Shown here piece by piece: positions 43,276 through 53,026 of a DNA stretch of 64,000 nt. The notes under the pieces are model-generated. The model was not told where the DNA came from. It saw nothing but the letters and a program-made list of their open reading frames with translations, and made no database searches. Each line of letters begins with the position of its first letter. Within the stretch, counting starts at the first letter, position 1. The translations under genes and the position numbers were made by a program. This DNA is from JAKFWF01 sp963732635. GTDB taxonomy: Bacteria; Pseudomonadota; Alphaproteobacteria; Rhizobiales; Hyphomicrobiaceae. The DNA is taken from the NCBI GenBank assembly GCA_963732635.1, contig CAVTAL010000008.1:1-64000 (forward strand). The letters are read 5' to 3'.

Positions 43276-43986
43276 ATGATAACGCTCTATGTATTCGGTC
43301 CGATGCTGGGCCTGCCCGATCCGAGCCCTATGTGCATGAAGGTGCACGCGCTGCTGAAAATTGCCAAACTCGACTATCGGGTGGACACGAAGGGCTTCAA
43401 AAAGGCGCCGAAGGGCAAGCTTCCATACATCGATGATGCCGGCGCCATTGTAGCGGATTCGACTTTCATTCGCTGGCATGTCGAGGAAAAGTACGGCATC
43501 GACTTCGACAAAGGTCTTTCACCGGCTGAGCGTGCCCAAGCTTGGGCGTTCGAGAAGCTCTGCGAGGACAACCTCTATTGGGCGAATATGCACGATCGTT
43601 GGCTTGACGACGCCAACTTCGCGCGCGGGCCAGCGAAATTCTTCGACAGCGTACCGGCGCCGCTGCGGCCACTGATCAGAGCCGTAATGCTGCGCAAAGT
43701 TCGAAAGAATCTGCATGCCCAGGGCACCGGTCGTCATTCCGCGGCTGAAATCAGTCGTCTCGCCATTCACGGTATTGACGCAATCGCTGCCCAACTCGGC
43801 GACAAGTCCTGGTTGATGGGCAGCGAGCCCTGCGGGGCTGATGCGAGTGTGCATGCGGCGATTACCAGCATCCTTTGTCCGACGTTTGAAACCCCACTGC
43901 GCACGGCGGCGGAGGGCCACGCTAATCTCGTCGCCTACAGCAAGAAGGGCTTGGAGCGTTGGTTCGCCTCCGCTGCGGCGACATGA
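43276..43986 (+). CDS. glutathione S-transferase family protein (metaxin-like)
   Basis: 236 residues from ATG 43276. The thioredoxin-like N-terminal domain (MITLYVFGPMLGLPDPSPMC, MKVHALLKIAKLDYRVDTKG, KGKLPYIDDAGAIVADSTFI) includes the cis-Pro loop KLPYI and the Asp-Ser glutathione contact. The C-terminal helical domain ends HANLVAYSKKGLERWF. The pattern GPMxGLPDPSPMCMK is like metaxin/Tom37-type GSTs in bacteria. Substrate unknown; detoxification is a guess. Confidence 0.88.
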   Translation: MITLYVFGPMLGLPDPSPMCMKVHALLKIAKLDYRVDTKGFKKAPKGKLPYIDDAGAIVADSTFIRWHVEEKYGIDFDKGLSPAERAQAWAFEKLCEDNLYWANMHDRWLDDANFARGPAKFFDSVPAPLRPLIRAVMLRKVRKNLHAQGTGRHSAAEISRLAIHGIDAIAAQLGDKSWLMGSEPCGADASVHAAITSILCPTFETPLRTAAEGHANLVAYSKKGLERWFASAAAT

Positions 43987-44082
43987 TCCCAAACGTGGTC
44001 AGTCAATGCGGCACGGAACAGCTTGTTGACTTCCTCTCACACCGCATGGACGCATAGGCAACCTTCCGCTATCTAGCGGCCC

Positions 44083-47049
44083 ATGGCAAAATCCCCCAAG
44101 ACCCCCGTCACCCGTATGCCGACCGCCCACGACCGCCGCGTCATCGCGGTCAAGGGCGCGCGCGAACACAACCTCAAAAACGTCGACCTCGAAATCCCAC
44201 GCGACAAGCTGATTGTGTTCACCGGGCTGTCAGGCTCCGGCAAGTCGTCGCTGGCGTTCGATACGATCTACGCCGAAGGCCAGCGCCGCTACGTCGAGAG
44301 CCTGTCGGCCTACGCCCGCCAGTTCCTTGAAATGATGCAGAAGCCCGATGTCGACCACATCGACGGGCTGTCGCCAGCAATCTCGATCGAGCAGAAGACG
44401 ACCTCGCGCAACCCGCGCTCGACGGTCGGCACCGTGACCGAGATCTACGACTACCTGCGTCTGCTATTCGCCCGCGTCGGCGTGCCGTACTCGCCGGCCA
44501 CCGGCCTGCCGATCGAGAGCCAGACCGTCACGCAGATGGTCGACAAGGTCATGGCGCTGCCCGAGAACACACGCGGCTATCTGTTGGCGCCGTTGTCGCG
44601 CGGCCGCAAGGGCGAGTTCCGCAAGGAGCTGGCCGAACTGCAGAAGAAGGGCTTCCAGCGCGTCAAGATCAACGGCGCTTTCCACGAGATTCCGGACGCG
44701 CCGAAGCTCGACAAGAAATTCAAGCACGACATTGACGTGGTGGTCGACCGCATCGTCGTGCGCGGTGATATCGCGACCCGCCTCGCCGACAGCTTCGAGA
44801 CCGCGCTCGGGCTGGCCGACGGGCTTTGCTATTTCGAATACGCGGATAAGGCGCTCGCCAAGGAGACGACGACCGGCGTCAACAAGAACAAGAACGAGAC
44901 CCACGAGCGCATCACCTTCTCGTCGCGGTTCGCCTGTCCCGTGTCGGGTTTCACCATCGACGAGATCGAGCCGCGGCTGTTCTCGTTCAATGCTCCGGCT
45001 GGTGCTTGCCCGAAGTGCGATGGCCTTGGCACCGAACTCGTTTTCGAAGCCGATCTCGTGGTGCCCGACCCGTCGCTATCGCTGCGCCAGGGAGCGATTG
45101 CACCCTGGGCCAAGACCGGCGCTACTTCGCCCTACTACGAGCAGACGCTGCAGGCGATCACGCGGCACTACAAGGTGTCGATGACAACGCCGTTCAAGGA
45201 TCTGCCGGACACGGTTCGGCTCGTCATCCTCTACGGCTCGGGCGACGAAGAGATCGACTTCGTCTACGAGGACGGCCTGCGCAAGTACAAGAACGCCAAG
45301 CCGTTCGAGGGCGTCATCGGCAACATCCAGCGCCGCTTCCGCGAGACCGACAGCCAGTGGGTGCGCGAGGAACTGTCGCGCTACCAGGACGACCACCCGT
45401 GCGACGCCTGCAACGGCTATCGCCTCAAACCGCAGTCGCTGTCGGTGAAGGTCGGCGGCCTGCATATCGGCCAGATCGGCGACATGTCGATCCGCAAGGC
45501 TAACGTGTGGTTCGACGAGGTGCCGGCGACCTTCACCAAGCAACAGAACGAGATTGCCGTCCGCATTCTGAAGGAAATCCGCGAGCGGCTGAAGTTCCTC
45601 GACGACGTCGGCCTCGATTACCTGACACTCGCGCGCAATTCCGGCACGCTGTCGGGCGGCGAGAGCCAGCGCATCCGGCTCGCCTCGCAGATCGGCTCCG
45701 GCCTCACCGGCGTGCTGTATGTGCTCGACGAGCCGTCGATTGGCCTGCATCAGCGCGACAACGCGCGGCTGCTCGAAACCCTCAAGCACCTGCGCGACCT
45801 CGGCAACACCGTGCTCGTCGTCGAGCACGACGAGGATGCGATTTTGACCGCCGACTACGTGGTCGACATCGGCCCCGGTGCCGGTGTGCATGGTGGCCGC
45901 ATCATCGCCGCCGGTACGCCCGACGAGGTGATGGCGACGCCGGGCAGCCTGACCGCCGAATACCTCACCGGCCAGCGCCAGATCCCGCTGCCGAAGAAGC
46001 GGCGGCAACGTGTGAAGCACCGCACCCTCAAGGTCGTCGGCGCGCGCGGCAACAACCTGAAGAACGTCACGGCGGAAATTCCGCTCGGCATCCTTACATG
46101 CGTCACCGGCGTATCGGGCGGCGGCAAGTCGACATTCTTGATCGACACGCTGTTCCGCGCCGCTGCCCGCAAGCTGTCCGGCGCCCGCGAGCATCCAGCG
46201 CCGCACGATCGCATCGAGGGGCTGGAACAGCTCGACAAGGTGATCGACATCGACCAGTCGCCGATTGGCCGCACACCGCGCTCGAATCCGGCGACCTACA
46301 CCGGCGCCTTCACGCCGATGCGCGAGTGGTTCGCGGGACTGCCCGAGGCCAAGACGCGCGGCTACGAGCCGGGCCGGTTCTCGTTCAACGTCAAGGGCGG
46401 GCGCTGCGAAGCCTGCCAGGGCGATGGCGTGATCAAGATCGAGATGCACTTCCTGCCGGACGTCTACGTCACCTGCGACCAGTGCAAGGGGCGGCGCTAC
46501 AACCGCGAAACGCTCGACGTGAAGTTCCGCGACAAGTCGATCGCCGACATCCTCGACATGACCATCGAGGAGGGCGCGGCGTTCTTTGCTGCCGTCCCGT
46601 CGATCCGCGACAAGCTCGAGACGCTGCAGCGCGTCGGCCTCGGCTACATCAAGATCGGCCAGCAGGCGACGACGCTGTCGGGTGGTGAGGCGCAGCGCAT
46701 CAAGCTGGCCAAGGAGCTGTCACGCCGGGCGACCGGCCGCACGCTGTATATTCTCGACGAGCCGACGACCGGCCTGCATTTCCACGACGTCGCGAAGCTG
46801 CTGGAAGTGATCCACGAGTTGGCCGACGCCGGCAACACCGTGGTCGTCATCGAGCACAATCTCGAAGTCATCAAGACCGCCGACTGGGTGATCGACCTCG
46901 GCCCCGAAGGCGGCGACGGCGGCGGGCGGATTGTCGCCGAAGGCACACCCGAAGACGTGGCAAAGGTGAAGGAGAGCTACACCGGGCAGTTTTTGCGGGA
47001 TCTGCTGAAGCGGCGCGGGAGTGCGGCGAAGAAAGAGGCGGCGGAGTGA
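44083..47049 (+). CDS. uvrA: excinuclease ABC subunit A
   Basis: 988 residues, somewhat longer than the usual 940-970. Two ABC cassettes are present: Walker A GLSGSGKSSLAFDT and GVSGGGKSTFLIDT, signatures LSGGESQRIRLASQIGS and LSGGEAQRIKLAKEL, Walker B VLYVLDEPSIGLH and LYILDEPTTGLHF. The zinc-finger pairs CPKCDGLG/CDACNGYR and CEACQGDG/CDQCKGRR are intact. UvrA loads UvrB on damaged DNA in nucleotide excision repair. The second Walker A has GGGKS where Ser is commonest. Standing alone, with no SOS box obvious upstream. Confidence 0.97.
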   Translation: MAKSPKTPVTRMPTAHDRRVIAVKGAREHNLKNVDLEIPRDKLIVFTGLSGSGKSSLAFDTIYAEGQRRYVESLSAYARQFLEMMQKPDVDHIDGLSPAISIEQKTTSRNPRSTVGTVTEIYDYLRLLFARVGVPYSPATGLPIESQTVTQMVDKVMALPENTRGYLLAPLSRGRKGEFRKELAELQKKGFQRVKINGAFHEIPDAPKLDKKFKHDIDVVVDRIVVRGDIATRLADSFETALGLADGLCYFEYADKALAKETTTGVNKNKNETHERITFSSRFACPVSGFTIDEIEPRLFSFNAPAGACPKCDGLGTELVFEADLVVPDPSLSLRQGAIAPWAKTGATSPYYEQTLQAITRHYKVSMTTPFKDLPDTVRLVILYGSGDEEIDFVYEDGLRKYKNAKPFEGVIGNIQRRFRETDSQWVREELSRYQDDHPCDACNGYRLKPQSLSVKVGGLHIGQIGDMSIRKANVWFDEVPATFTKQQNEIAVRILKEIRERLKFLDDVGLDYLTLARNSGTLSGGESQRIRLASQIGSGLTGVLYVLDEPSIGLHQRDNARLLETLKHLRDLGNTVLVVEHDEDAILTADYVVDIGPGAGVHGGRIIAAGTPDEVMATPGSLTAEYLTGQRQIPLPKKRRQRVKHRTLKVVGARGNNLKNVTAEIPLGILTCVTGVSGGGKSTFLIDTLFRAAARKLSGAREHPAPHDRIEGLEQLDKVIDIDQSPIGRTPRSNPATYTGAFTPMREWFAGLPEAKTRGYEPGRFSFNVKGGRCEACQGDGVIKIEMHFLPDVYVTCDQCKGRRYNRETLDVKFRDKSIADILDMTIEEGAAFFAAVPSIRDKLETLQRVGLGYIKIGQQATTLSGGEAQRIKLAKELSRRATGRTLYILDEPTTGLHFHDVAKLLEVIHELADAGNTVVVIEHNLEVIKTADWVIDLGPEGGDGGGRIVAEGTPEDVAKVKESYTGQFLRDLLKRRGSAAKKEAAE

Positions 47050-47320
47050 ACGTTAATGAGCAGGCGCAGTGGATTTCCGGATCTGCGAGAGGCTGACGAG
47101 CTGTCGCAAAAGCAGATCGAGCAGGAAATTGGCCGGTTGAAGATTTATGTTGATCACAGAGCACATGGCGCCTCCAAGCACCGAAGCCACTCGCAAACTG
47201 GCAAATTGGGAGCGGGTGTTGGAGCGGCGTTTTGGCGTAGCGGCACCCGTTCGGCCGAACCGTTCGGGCAAGACCTGAAACTCGGAATTCAAATCGCTCG
47301 CACCGCTCCTGCTGCTGCTT

Positions 47321-47507
47321 GTCGTGTGTCCCGGCCTTCGCCGGGATGACGGCATTGGGTGGGTTGGGCACTGCGGTTTGGCCGCAGCAGTCTACTCGGG
47401 CGGGCATTGACGGCTCCAGCGGACATCGGCGAGCTTCCATTTCTCGCCGCAGCACTCCGCTCCGCCATCCCACATGCCGTCATCCCGGCGAAGGCCGGGA
47501 CACACGA
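47321..47507. repeat. REP-like pair in everted orientation downstream of uvrA
   Basis: 47321-47352 is identical to 25337-25368, and 47477-47507 is its inverse, identical to 25220-25250. The spacer is 124 bp. Here the order of the two arms is the reverse of the ureC-ureE copy: the right-type arm comes first. A shorter half copy (CCGGGACACACGAC) lies at 47590-47603. Confidence 0.92.
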
Positions 47508-48405
47508 TTTCGACAGGCAGTGTTATCGCGTAGTCCGCTCAGCAGATTCGATGGCGGATCACGCGTAAGTCTCGTCCCTGACGCGGCTTCCGGGACACAC
47601 GACTCGCTTCGACTACGGGGTGTTGGCCGATTGATGTCGCTGCGGCACCGGGACGCGGAGCGGGATGCCTGAGACCCCGTGCCGCATTCGGCAGCGGCGC
47701 GTGCGATCAGTTTACACCACGCCTTGGACGCGATCCCGCTATGGCCGACTGCCGAGGGCGTTCCGGGAAGTCGAGGTTGAACTGATCAAGACCACCGCTC
47801 ACGATCGCGCACTGCTCGTCGACTTCGAGACGCTCGACCAATTCGACGACCATTACGCCCGCAATGCGTCGCCGGACTTCGCCTCTCGCCGTCCTTCAAG
47901 GGGCAGATGATCAGATGCATTCGCACGCGGAATGGCCGACGTGGTGATGGACGGCCGCGCGCTCGAAGCCGGGGCCAGCGGACACGCGCGGCCTATGTTG
48001 CGAAAACGGAGTAAGCAGCCGCCCCTCACTCCTGACCTTCTCCTGGTACGCGACGATTCGCTACGGGTGAGATGGGCAGCGTGCCATGAGACGGTGCCAG
48101 GCTCGACAGCCCAGGCACCGTTTCACCACTCACGACTTCACACTCCCGACTTCGACTTCACCGCCCCCACCGAGTTATCCACGCCTCCCGCACCCCATGC
48201 GATACTGCCCATGTTCCGCTTCACTAAAGGGCGCGCTTCGAAGGCGTTCAAAAGTGCGGAGGCGGAATGGACGGTCCGGAGGGTGTTGCGGTCACGCGCC
48301 GCGCCCTGCCGGAGGGTTCCGTGCACCCCACAAGTGTGCGAGTAAAGGGGAAGCCCACACCAGCTCGCTGAAGCACGGGGGGACCCCAAAATCCGTTCGA
48401 GCAAT

Positions 48406-48468
48406 GGGGTGGCCCTGGGCCACTTGAATTCAAGAATGCGGAAGACCGCCGTGGACCACGGCCACCCC
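48406..48468. repeat. cluster of perfect palindromes
   Basis: Outer arms GGGGTGGCC (48406-48414) and GGCCACCCC (48460-48468) enclose GGCCCTGGGCC (48411-48421), CTTGAATTCAAG (48423-48434) and CCGTGGACCACGG (48449-48461). A further near-palindrome, CCCTTCGATCGAGGGG, follows at about 48475-48490. The nested arrangement could fold into a multi-stem RNA or be a protein-binding array. Confidence 0.6.
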
Positions 48469-48847
48469 GCTCTCCCTTCGATCGAGGGGAAAATGAAAAA
48501 ATCAAAATTGTGCGGCAGTGAAATGGAGTCGGAATGTGTGTATATACAGCTTAATGATAGATCGCGAAATGGAAATATCATGGGCGCAATGTCGCCATCG
48601 CCCGCGAGCGTCAAATCAAGGAATGGTGCGATCTGTTCGATCGAGCGACGGATTGCACCATGCCTGCACCGGCCGACGTCGAGCGATTGCGAAGCGGATC
48701 GTTCAAGATCACCGGAACCGGCTCGGCGCGGAGTTTCCCATCCCATTCTTGCTTGCGCGCAGCCGCCACGCCAACCCTGCGCGCGGATACCGTCGAACTT
48801 TCTGGCGTATCGCTTCGAGGACAGGTCTGAACCTTGGCTCGACGCTA

Positions 48848-49552
48848 TCAGTTCTCCAGCACCAGAATGCCGTTCTTCATCTCGGTGCGGCTGAGCTTGC
48901 CGAGGAAGGACATGCCGAGCAGGGTGACTTGCGACTTGCCGCGCTCGAGCACCACGCCCTGCACGTTCTGCACAACGACGCTGCCGATCGAGATCTGGTC
49001 GATCGTCACTGGCGCATAGCGGCCGACGCCGTTGGCGGTCTGGCTGCGGCCGGTGAATTGCGAATCCGAAACGTGAATGCCCGCGCGCTGGGCGTCCTCG
49101 TAGGTCAACGCCACGGCCGAGGCGCCGGTATCGACCAGTACGCCGATGTTGCGGCCATTGAGATCGGCGTTGGCGTAGAAGTGGCCGTTGTTGCTGGCCT
49201 TCAATTCGACCATGCCGCCATAGCTCGGCCGCGATTGCTCGTTGCGGCGCGCCTGCGCCTGGAGGGCGGCCATCTGCTGGCCCTTGGTGCGCTGTTCGGC
49301 GTTGCGGGCACGGGCTTCGGCTTCCGCCGCGCGGGCTTCGGCGGCGCGCGCACGTTGCTCGGGGTCCGACAGTGCCGTGCGCGGAGGGGAGCCGGCGCGA
49401 TCGTCATCGACTGGCATCTCGATGCCGAGGACGGTGGTGATGCTGGAACGGATTTCCTGATGGTAGATGACGCCGCCGACCATGATGGCGCCGGCGCAAA
49501 GCCAGCTCGCGCCTTCGCTCAGTGCGTGCCGCAAGCCCGAAGAGATGGCCAT
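48848..49552 (-). CDS. TIGR02281-type retropepsin-like aspartic protease
   Basis: 234 residues. One membrane segment near the N-terminus (SWLCAGAIMVGGVIY), then an Ala/Glu/Arg coiled coil (about 65-105), then a retropepsin domain with the catalytic Asp in NIGVLVDTGASAVALTYEDA and the flap GVGRYAPVTIDQISIGSVVV, ending LLGMSFLGKLSRTEMKNGIL. One chain supplies one DTG, so it acts as a homodimer. The active domain is likely periplasmic. It is a homologue of the next gene; the two may form mixed dimers. Confidence 0.88.
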   Translation of the reverse strand: MAISSGLRHALSEGASWLCAGAIMVGGVIYHQEIRSSITTVLGIEMPVDDDRAGSPPRTALSDPEQRARAAEARAAEAEARARNAEQRTKGQQMAALQAQARRNEQSRPSYGGMVELKASNNGHFYANADLNGRNIGVLVDTGASAVALTYEDAQRAGIHVSDSQFTGRSQTANGVGRYAPVTIDQISIGSVVVQNVQGVVLERGKSQVTLLGMSFLGKLSRTEMKNGILVLEN

Positions 49553-49604
49553 GACGCAATACCCGTTGCCCGCGTGGACGCTGGCGCGCCCGCCGAACGA
49601 TCGG

Positions 49605-50312
49605 TCAGCTGCGCAGCGTCAGGAAATCGCCTGAGAACTCATAAGATCGCAGACGCCTTAAAAAACTCATACCGAGGAGGCTTTCATTGAGTGCACCGGG
49701 CTTGGCGACGAGCGCCTCGACACCATCGACCACGATGCCACCTACAACCATACGTTTGATGCGTACCGACGCCGCATAGGCGGTGCCGTTGGCGGTCCGC
49801 ACCGGCACCGAATAGGTGAGCGTGTCGACGTTGATGCCGGCGGCGCGGGCATCGCTCGGCTTCAGCACGACGGTCGAGGCGCCGGTGTCGACCAGCATGG
49901 TCAGATTGGCCTTGTCGACCATGGTGCGGGCGACGAAATGGCCGTCGCGGCGCTTGCGGATGCGTACGGCGCGGTCGCTCGCGTTGGTGCCGCCGACCAC
50001 GACGGCGTCGCCGGGTGGTGCCAGCTCGCCGGTTATGCGCTGGGCAAGGCTATGGAATTCATCGCGAAAACTGTATCCGAGGACCAGAATTAGAGTGAGT
50101 GCGACCCACACCGAAATATCGCGCGCCGCTTGGCCGTATTGGCCGCCGTAACCGCGCAGCAAGCCGCCGCCGACAAACACCAGCAGCGTGGCGGCGATGG
50201 CAAACGACGCTAGCTGGTTGCCGTCGAGGCCGGCGACGGTGCCTTCATCCCCGGTCAGAAAGGCAGTGACAATGGCGCCGCCGAGCACCGCAAGCAGGAT
50301 CCAAAGCCTCAT
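49605..50312 (-). CDS. second TIGR02281-type retropepsin-like aspartic protease
   Basis: 235 residues with three N-terminal membrane segments (LWILLAVLGGAIVTAFL, SFAIAATLLVFVGGGLL, DISVWVALTLILVLGYSF), then the protease domain with DTG in NLTMLVDTGASTVVLKPSDA and LLGMSFLRRLRSYEFSGDFL. Paralogue of the gene 52 bp downstream on the same strand. It starts 3 bp after the DUF1289 stop, so DUF1289 and both proteases form one unit. Confidence 0.88.
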   Translation of the reverse strand: MRLWILLAVLGGAIVTAFLTGDEGTVAGLDGNQLASFAIAATLLVFVGGGLLRGYGGQYGQAARDISVWVALTLILVLGYSFRDEFHSLAQRITGELAPPGDAVVVGGTNASDRAVRIRKRRDGHFVARTMVDKANLTMLVDTGASTVVLKPSDARAAGINVDTLTYSVPVRTANGTAYAASVRIKRMVVGGIVVDGVEALVAKPGALNESLLGMSFLRRLRSYEFSGDFLTLRS

Positions 50313-50315
50313 GGG

Positions 50316-50495
50316 TCAGTTGCTCCCGGCAGGTTGTGACCTGGCACGACGTTCATCAAGGCTCAGCATAATACGGCGCCGTTCGTCGGAGTTAAGGCGA
50401 GCCCAGCCGGCGATTTCCGCCATCGTGCGGGCGCAGCCGACGCACAGGCCGGTCGCGGCATCGATGCTGCAGATCTTGATACAGGGCGATTCCAT
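50316..50495 (-). CDS. DUF1289 domain-containing protein
   Basis: 59 residues from ATG 50495 (MESPCIKICSIDAATGLCVG). The four cysteines of CIKICSIDAATGLCVGCART and the tail EIAGWARLNSDERRRIM are the DUF1289 signature, probably a small metal- or Fe-S-binding domain. It is tightly linked to the aspartic proteases. Function unknown. Confidence 0.9.
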   Translation of the reverse strand: MESPCIKICSIDAATGLCVGCARTMAEIAGWARLNSDERRRIMLSLDERRARSQPAGSN

Positions 50496-50561
50496 CGGAT
50501 CTTCCGTCGCGGCCGCGTGCACCCAGCATGTATGCATTGGGCCGGTCGCTTGCAATCGGCG

Positions 50562-52187
50562 TCAGGAACCGATGCCTGCCGCGTTGCCCGCCGAACGCAG
50601 GCGGGTTGGTCGCAACGAACGGCCGAGGTCGACCGGGGCCTTGTGGCGTTCCTGGCCGAGCGGTTGCAATGGCGGTAGCGGGCTCAGTACCCGCTGCTTC
50701 GGGAAGGTCACACTCGCCTCGGTGCCCTTGCGCATCTCCGATTGCAGATCGAACGAACCGCCGTGCAGTTCGATAAGGTTCTTGACGATCGGCAGTCCAA
50801 GGCCAGTGCCGCCCTCGGCTGTTTCGTGGGCAAGGGAGCCCTGGCCGAACGCCTGCATCACCTTCGGGATCTCTTCCTTCGGAATGCCGGGACCATTGTC
50901 GCGCACGCACAAGGTCTGGCCGCCGTCGGTGGACGACTTTACGATAAGCGTGACGTGGCCACCGCGCGGCGTGAACTTGATGGCGTTCGACATCAGGTTG
51001 AGGCAGATCTGGCGGGCGGCGCGCTCGTCGGCCCACAATTGCGGCAGATGCTCGTCGAAATCCTCGATAACCTGCAGCCCCTTGGCCTCGGCCCTGAGCT
51101 TGAGCAGACGATGACAATCCTCGACCACATCGATGAGACGTATCGGCTCTTCGGTGAGTTCGTACTTGCCGGCCTCGATGCGCGACAGATCGAGAATCTC
51201 GTTGATCAAGTGCAACAGATGCCGGCCGCTGTCATGGATGTTGCCGGCGTAGTCCTTGTAGACCTTGTTCTGCATCGGTCCCATGATCTCGGCCTTCATC
51301 ACTTCCGAAAAGCCGAGGATGGCATTGAGGGGGGTGCGCAGTTCGTGGCTCATGGTGGCGAGGAACCGCGATTTGGCGATGTTGGCACCTTCCGCCCGAC
51401 GACGGGCCTCGTCCGAGATCGCCTTCGACTCCTCAAGCTCGGCGATCAGCGAGTCCTTCTGAGCGCGGAACTCAAGCATGGCGAGCGCCGTGGAGTAGAG
51501 GCCCTTGGCCAGGAACATGAAGTAGATCTGCACGCCGATCGCCATGGCGGCGAGGGCCATGTAGAACAGATCCTGCAGCAGAGCGAGGCGGATCACCACC
51601 GCGACCGTCATCGGAATGGTGCCGAAATAAAGGATCGGCATCATCGTCGAGGCGAACGTCATGCGGATCGCCAGCACCACGATCAGCGACGCGAAGATGA
51701 AGACGTGCGAGGAAAACACGGTGTCGAACGCGGCTGGCGTGTCGAGATGGATGCCGACCAGCGCGAAGCCGGCCCAGGCGCAGCCGTTCATGGCTTCCGC
51801 CCATACCAGATGGCGGCGCCACTTGATCACGGATACCTCGGCCGCCGGCAACGCATTGAGCTGCCGGCAGGCGAGCAGCAGAACGACTTTCGCTCCGATG
51901 AGACTGACCAGCCAGATCGCGCCATGCAGCGGCGGCGCCCAGAACGTCGAGGCCAGGGAAAAAATGATCGCGAGCAGCCACATGTGCGCCTGAGCCGACA
52001 GCTCGTTGCGCACGAACATCATCATCAGTTCGTATTCGAATTCCGGCTTGAGGGTGGTGCCCAGGGCCAGACGCTGTCGCGTTTCGCGCAATTGGTCGAG
52101 GTCGGCGCGGCGCATCCTTGCCCCGCGCGCCGCCGAGGCGCCGCGTGGCGAAGTCGTTCGACCGTTTTGGCTCGCGACCGCCATCAA
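50562..52187 (-). CDS. membrane sensor histidine kinase
   Basis: 541 residues. Six or so hydrophobic segments occupy residues about 65-225 (HMWLLAIIFSLASTFWAPPL to MALAAMAIGVQIYFMFLAKG). A short coiled coil leads to HisKA with the phospho-acceptor His in FLATMSHELRTPLNAILGFS. The ATP-binding domain has the N box NLMSNAIKF, G1 DNGPGIP and G2 GGTGLGLPIVKNL. There is no receiver domain and no response regulator beside it, so the partner is encoded elsewhere. The signal is unknown. It is close in design to the PdhS-type alphaproteobacterial kinases. Confidence 0.93.
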   Translation of the reverse strand: MMAVASQNGRTTSPRGASAARGARMRRADLDQLRETRQRLALGTTLKPEFEYELMMMFVRNELSAQAHMWLLAIIFSLASTFWAPPLHGAIWLVSLIGAKVVLLLACRQLNALPAAEVSVIKWRRHLVWAEAMNGCAWAGFALVGIHLDTPAAFDTVFSSHVFIFASLIVVLAIRMTFASTMMPILYFGTIPMTVAVVIRLALLQDLFYMALAAMAIGVQIYFMFLAKGLYSTALAMLEFRAQKDSLIAELEESKAISDEARRRAEGANIAKSRFLATMSHELRTPLNAILGFSEVMKAEIMGPMQNKVYKDYAGNIHDSGRHLLHLINEILDLSRIEAGKYELTEEPIRLIDVVEDCHRLLKLRAEAKGLQVIEDFDEHLPQLWADERAARQICLNLMSNAIKFTPRGGHVTLIVKSSTDGGQTLCVRDNGPGIPKEEIPKVMQAFGQGSLAHETAEGGTGLGLPIVKNLIELHGGSFDLQSEMRKGTEASVTFPKQRVLSPLPPLQPLGQERHKAPVDLGRSLRPTRLRSAGNAAGIGS

Positions 52188-52404
52188 TTCCGCTCAGTTG
52201 GTCCGTGGCCCAGGCACTGGCGTGGACCGACAGGGGCAAATCACCCATCCCACCGACTGTTGTCTGAAATGACTAACGGCGGGTTTACGGTTGATCCATG
52301 AAATCGCTCAGAAGCCCGGGGCATCACACAGGTTTGCCGTTGCCGGGCGTGCGTGGCTTCGCTACCCCTATTCGAGCAGAGGTAAGTAACGGCAGGTGCA
52401 ACCC

Positions 52405-53016
52405 ATGAAGATCATCGAGCAGAACAAGGCGCCGAACCCGCGCAGGGTGCGGATTTTCCTGGCCGAGAAGGGTATTGCCGTACCGTTCGAGCAGATCGAT
52501 ATCATGAAACTTGAACATCGCGCGGCTGGCTTTTCGAGCGCCAATCCCATGCAGCAGGTGCCGGTGCTGGTGCTCGATGATGGCACTGCGATTTCGGAAA
52601 GCGTCGCCATCTGCCGCTATTTCGAGGAGACGAAGCCCGAGCCGGCCCTGTTCGGCAGCGGGGCGCGAGGCCGGGCGATTGTCGAGATGATGAACCGGCG
52701 AATGGAACTGGGCCTGCTCTATCGTGTCGCACAGGCCTTCCGCCACACCCACCCGGCAATGGCGGAGTTGGAAAAGCCGCAGATCAAGGAATGGGGCGAA
52801 GCCAATCGAGGGCGCATCGGCGATATGCTCGAACTGATGGACCGCGAGTTGGAATCGACCCAGTTCATTGCCGGCGACGACTATTCGATCGCTGATATCA
52901 CCGCCTTGGTGGCGATCGATTTCATGAAGCCGATCAAGTATGAGCGGCCCGCCGGCCTTAAGAATCTAGCGCGCTGGTATGATGACGTCGCCGCCCGGCC
53001 TAGTGCGAAGGCTTGA
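52405..53016 (+). CDS. glutathione S-transferase
   Basis: 203 residues from ATG 52405. The thioredoxin-like domain reads MKIIEQNKAPNPRRVRIFLA, NPMQQVPVLVLDDGTAISES (with cis-Pro VPVL and the glutathione-gamma-Glu contact ES), and the C-terminal all-helical domain ends FIAGDDYSIADITALVAIDF, the usual N-capping box. The opening NPRRVRIFL is common in bacterial GSTs and isomerase-like members. Substrate unknown. Confidence 0.92.
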   Translation: MKIIEQNKAPNPRRVRIFLAEKGIAVPFEQIDIMKLEHRAAGFSSANPMQQVPVLVLDDGTAISESVAICRYFEETKPEPALFGSGARGRAIVEMMNRRMELGLLYRVAQAFRHTHPAMAELEKPQIKEWGEANRGRIGDMLELMDRELESTQFIAGDDYSIADITALVAIDFMKPIKYERPAGLKNLARWYDDVAARPSAKA

Positions 53017-53026
53017 GGTGTAGCTC

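Larger units (their letters stand above)
47050..48847. other. 1.8-kb region without recognisable genes, bearing REP repeats and palindromes
   Basis: Several frames are open on both strands, but none has family-like sequence or a good ribosome-binding site. Fragments such as VELIKTTAHDRALLVDFETL (47665-47910) look protein-like but lead nowhere, so this may be decayed DNA. It holds a REP-like pair (47321-47507), a degenerate REP half near 47590-47603, a palindrome cluster (48406-48468) and an AT-rich block (48480-48560) that contrasts with its GC-rich surroundings. Confidence 0.6.

Noticed and set aside
45076..46449. 457-codon open frame opposite uvrA
   Set aside because: Antisense shadow of a perfectly conserved uvrA; no recognisable domains.
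47665..48345. Possible genes in the region downstream of uvrA
   Set aside because: Short fragments look protein-like, but no complete domain, start signal or consistent frame could be found; kept as a decayed or non-coding stretch.
50742..52301. 519-codon open frame on the plus strand opposite the histidine kinase
   Set aside because: It is the high-GC shadow of the kinase gene: low-complexity, His/Arg/Asp-rich text with no family pattern, while the minus-strand frame has all kinase motifs.
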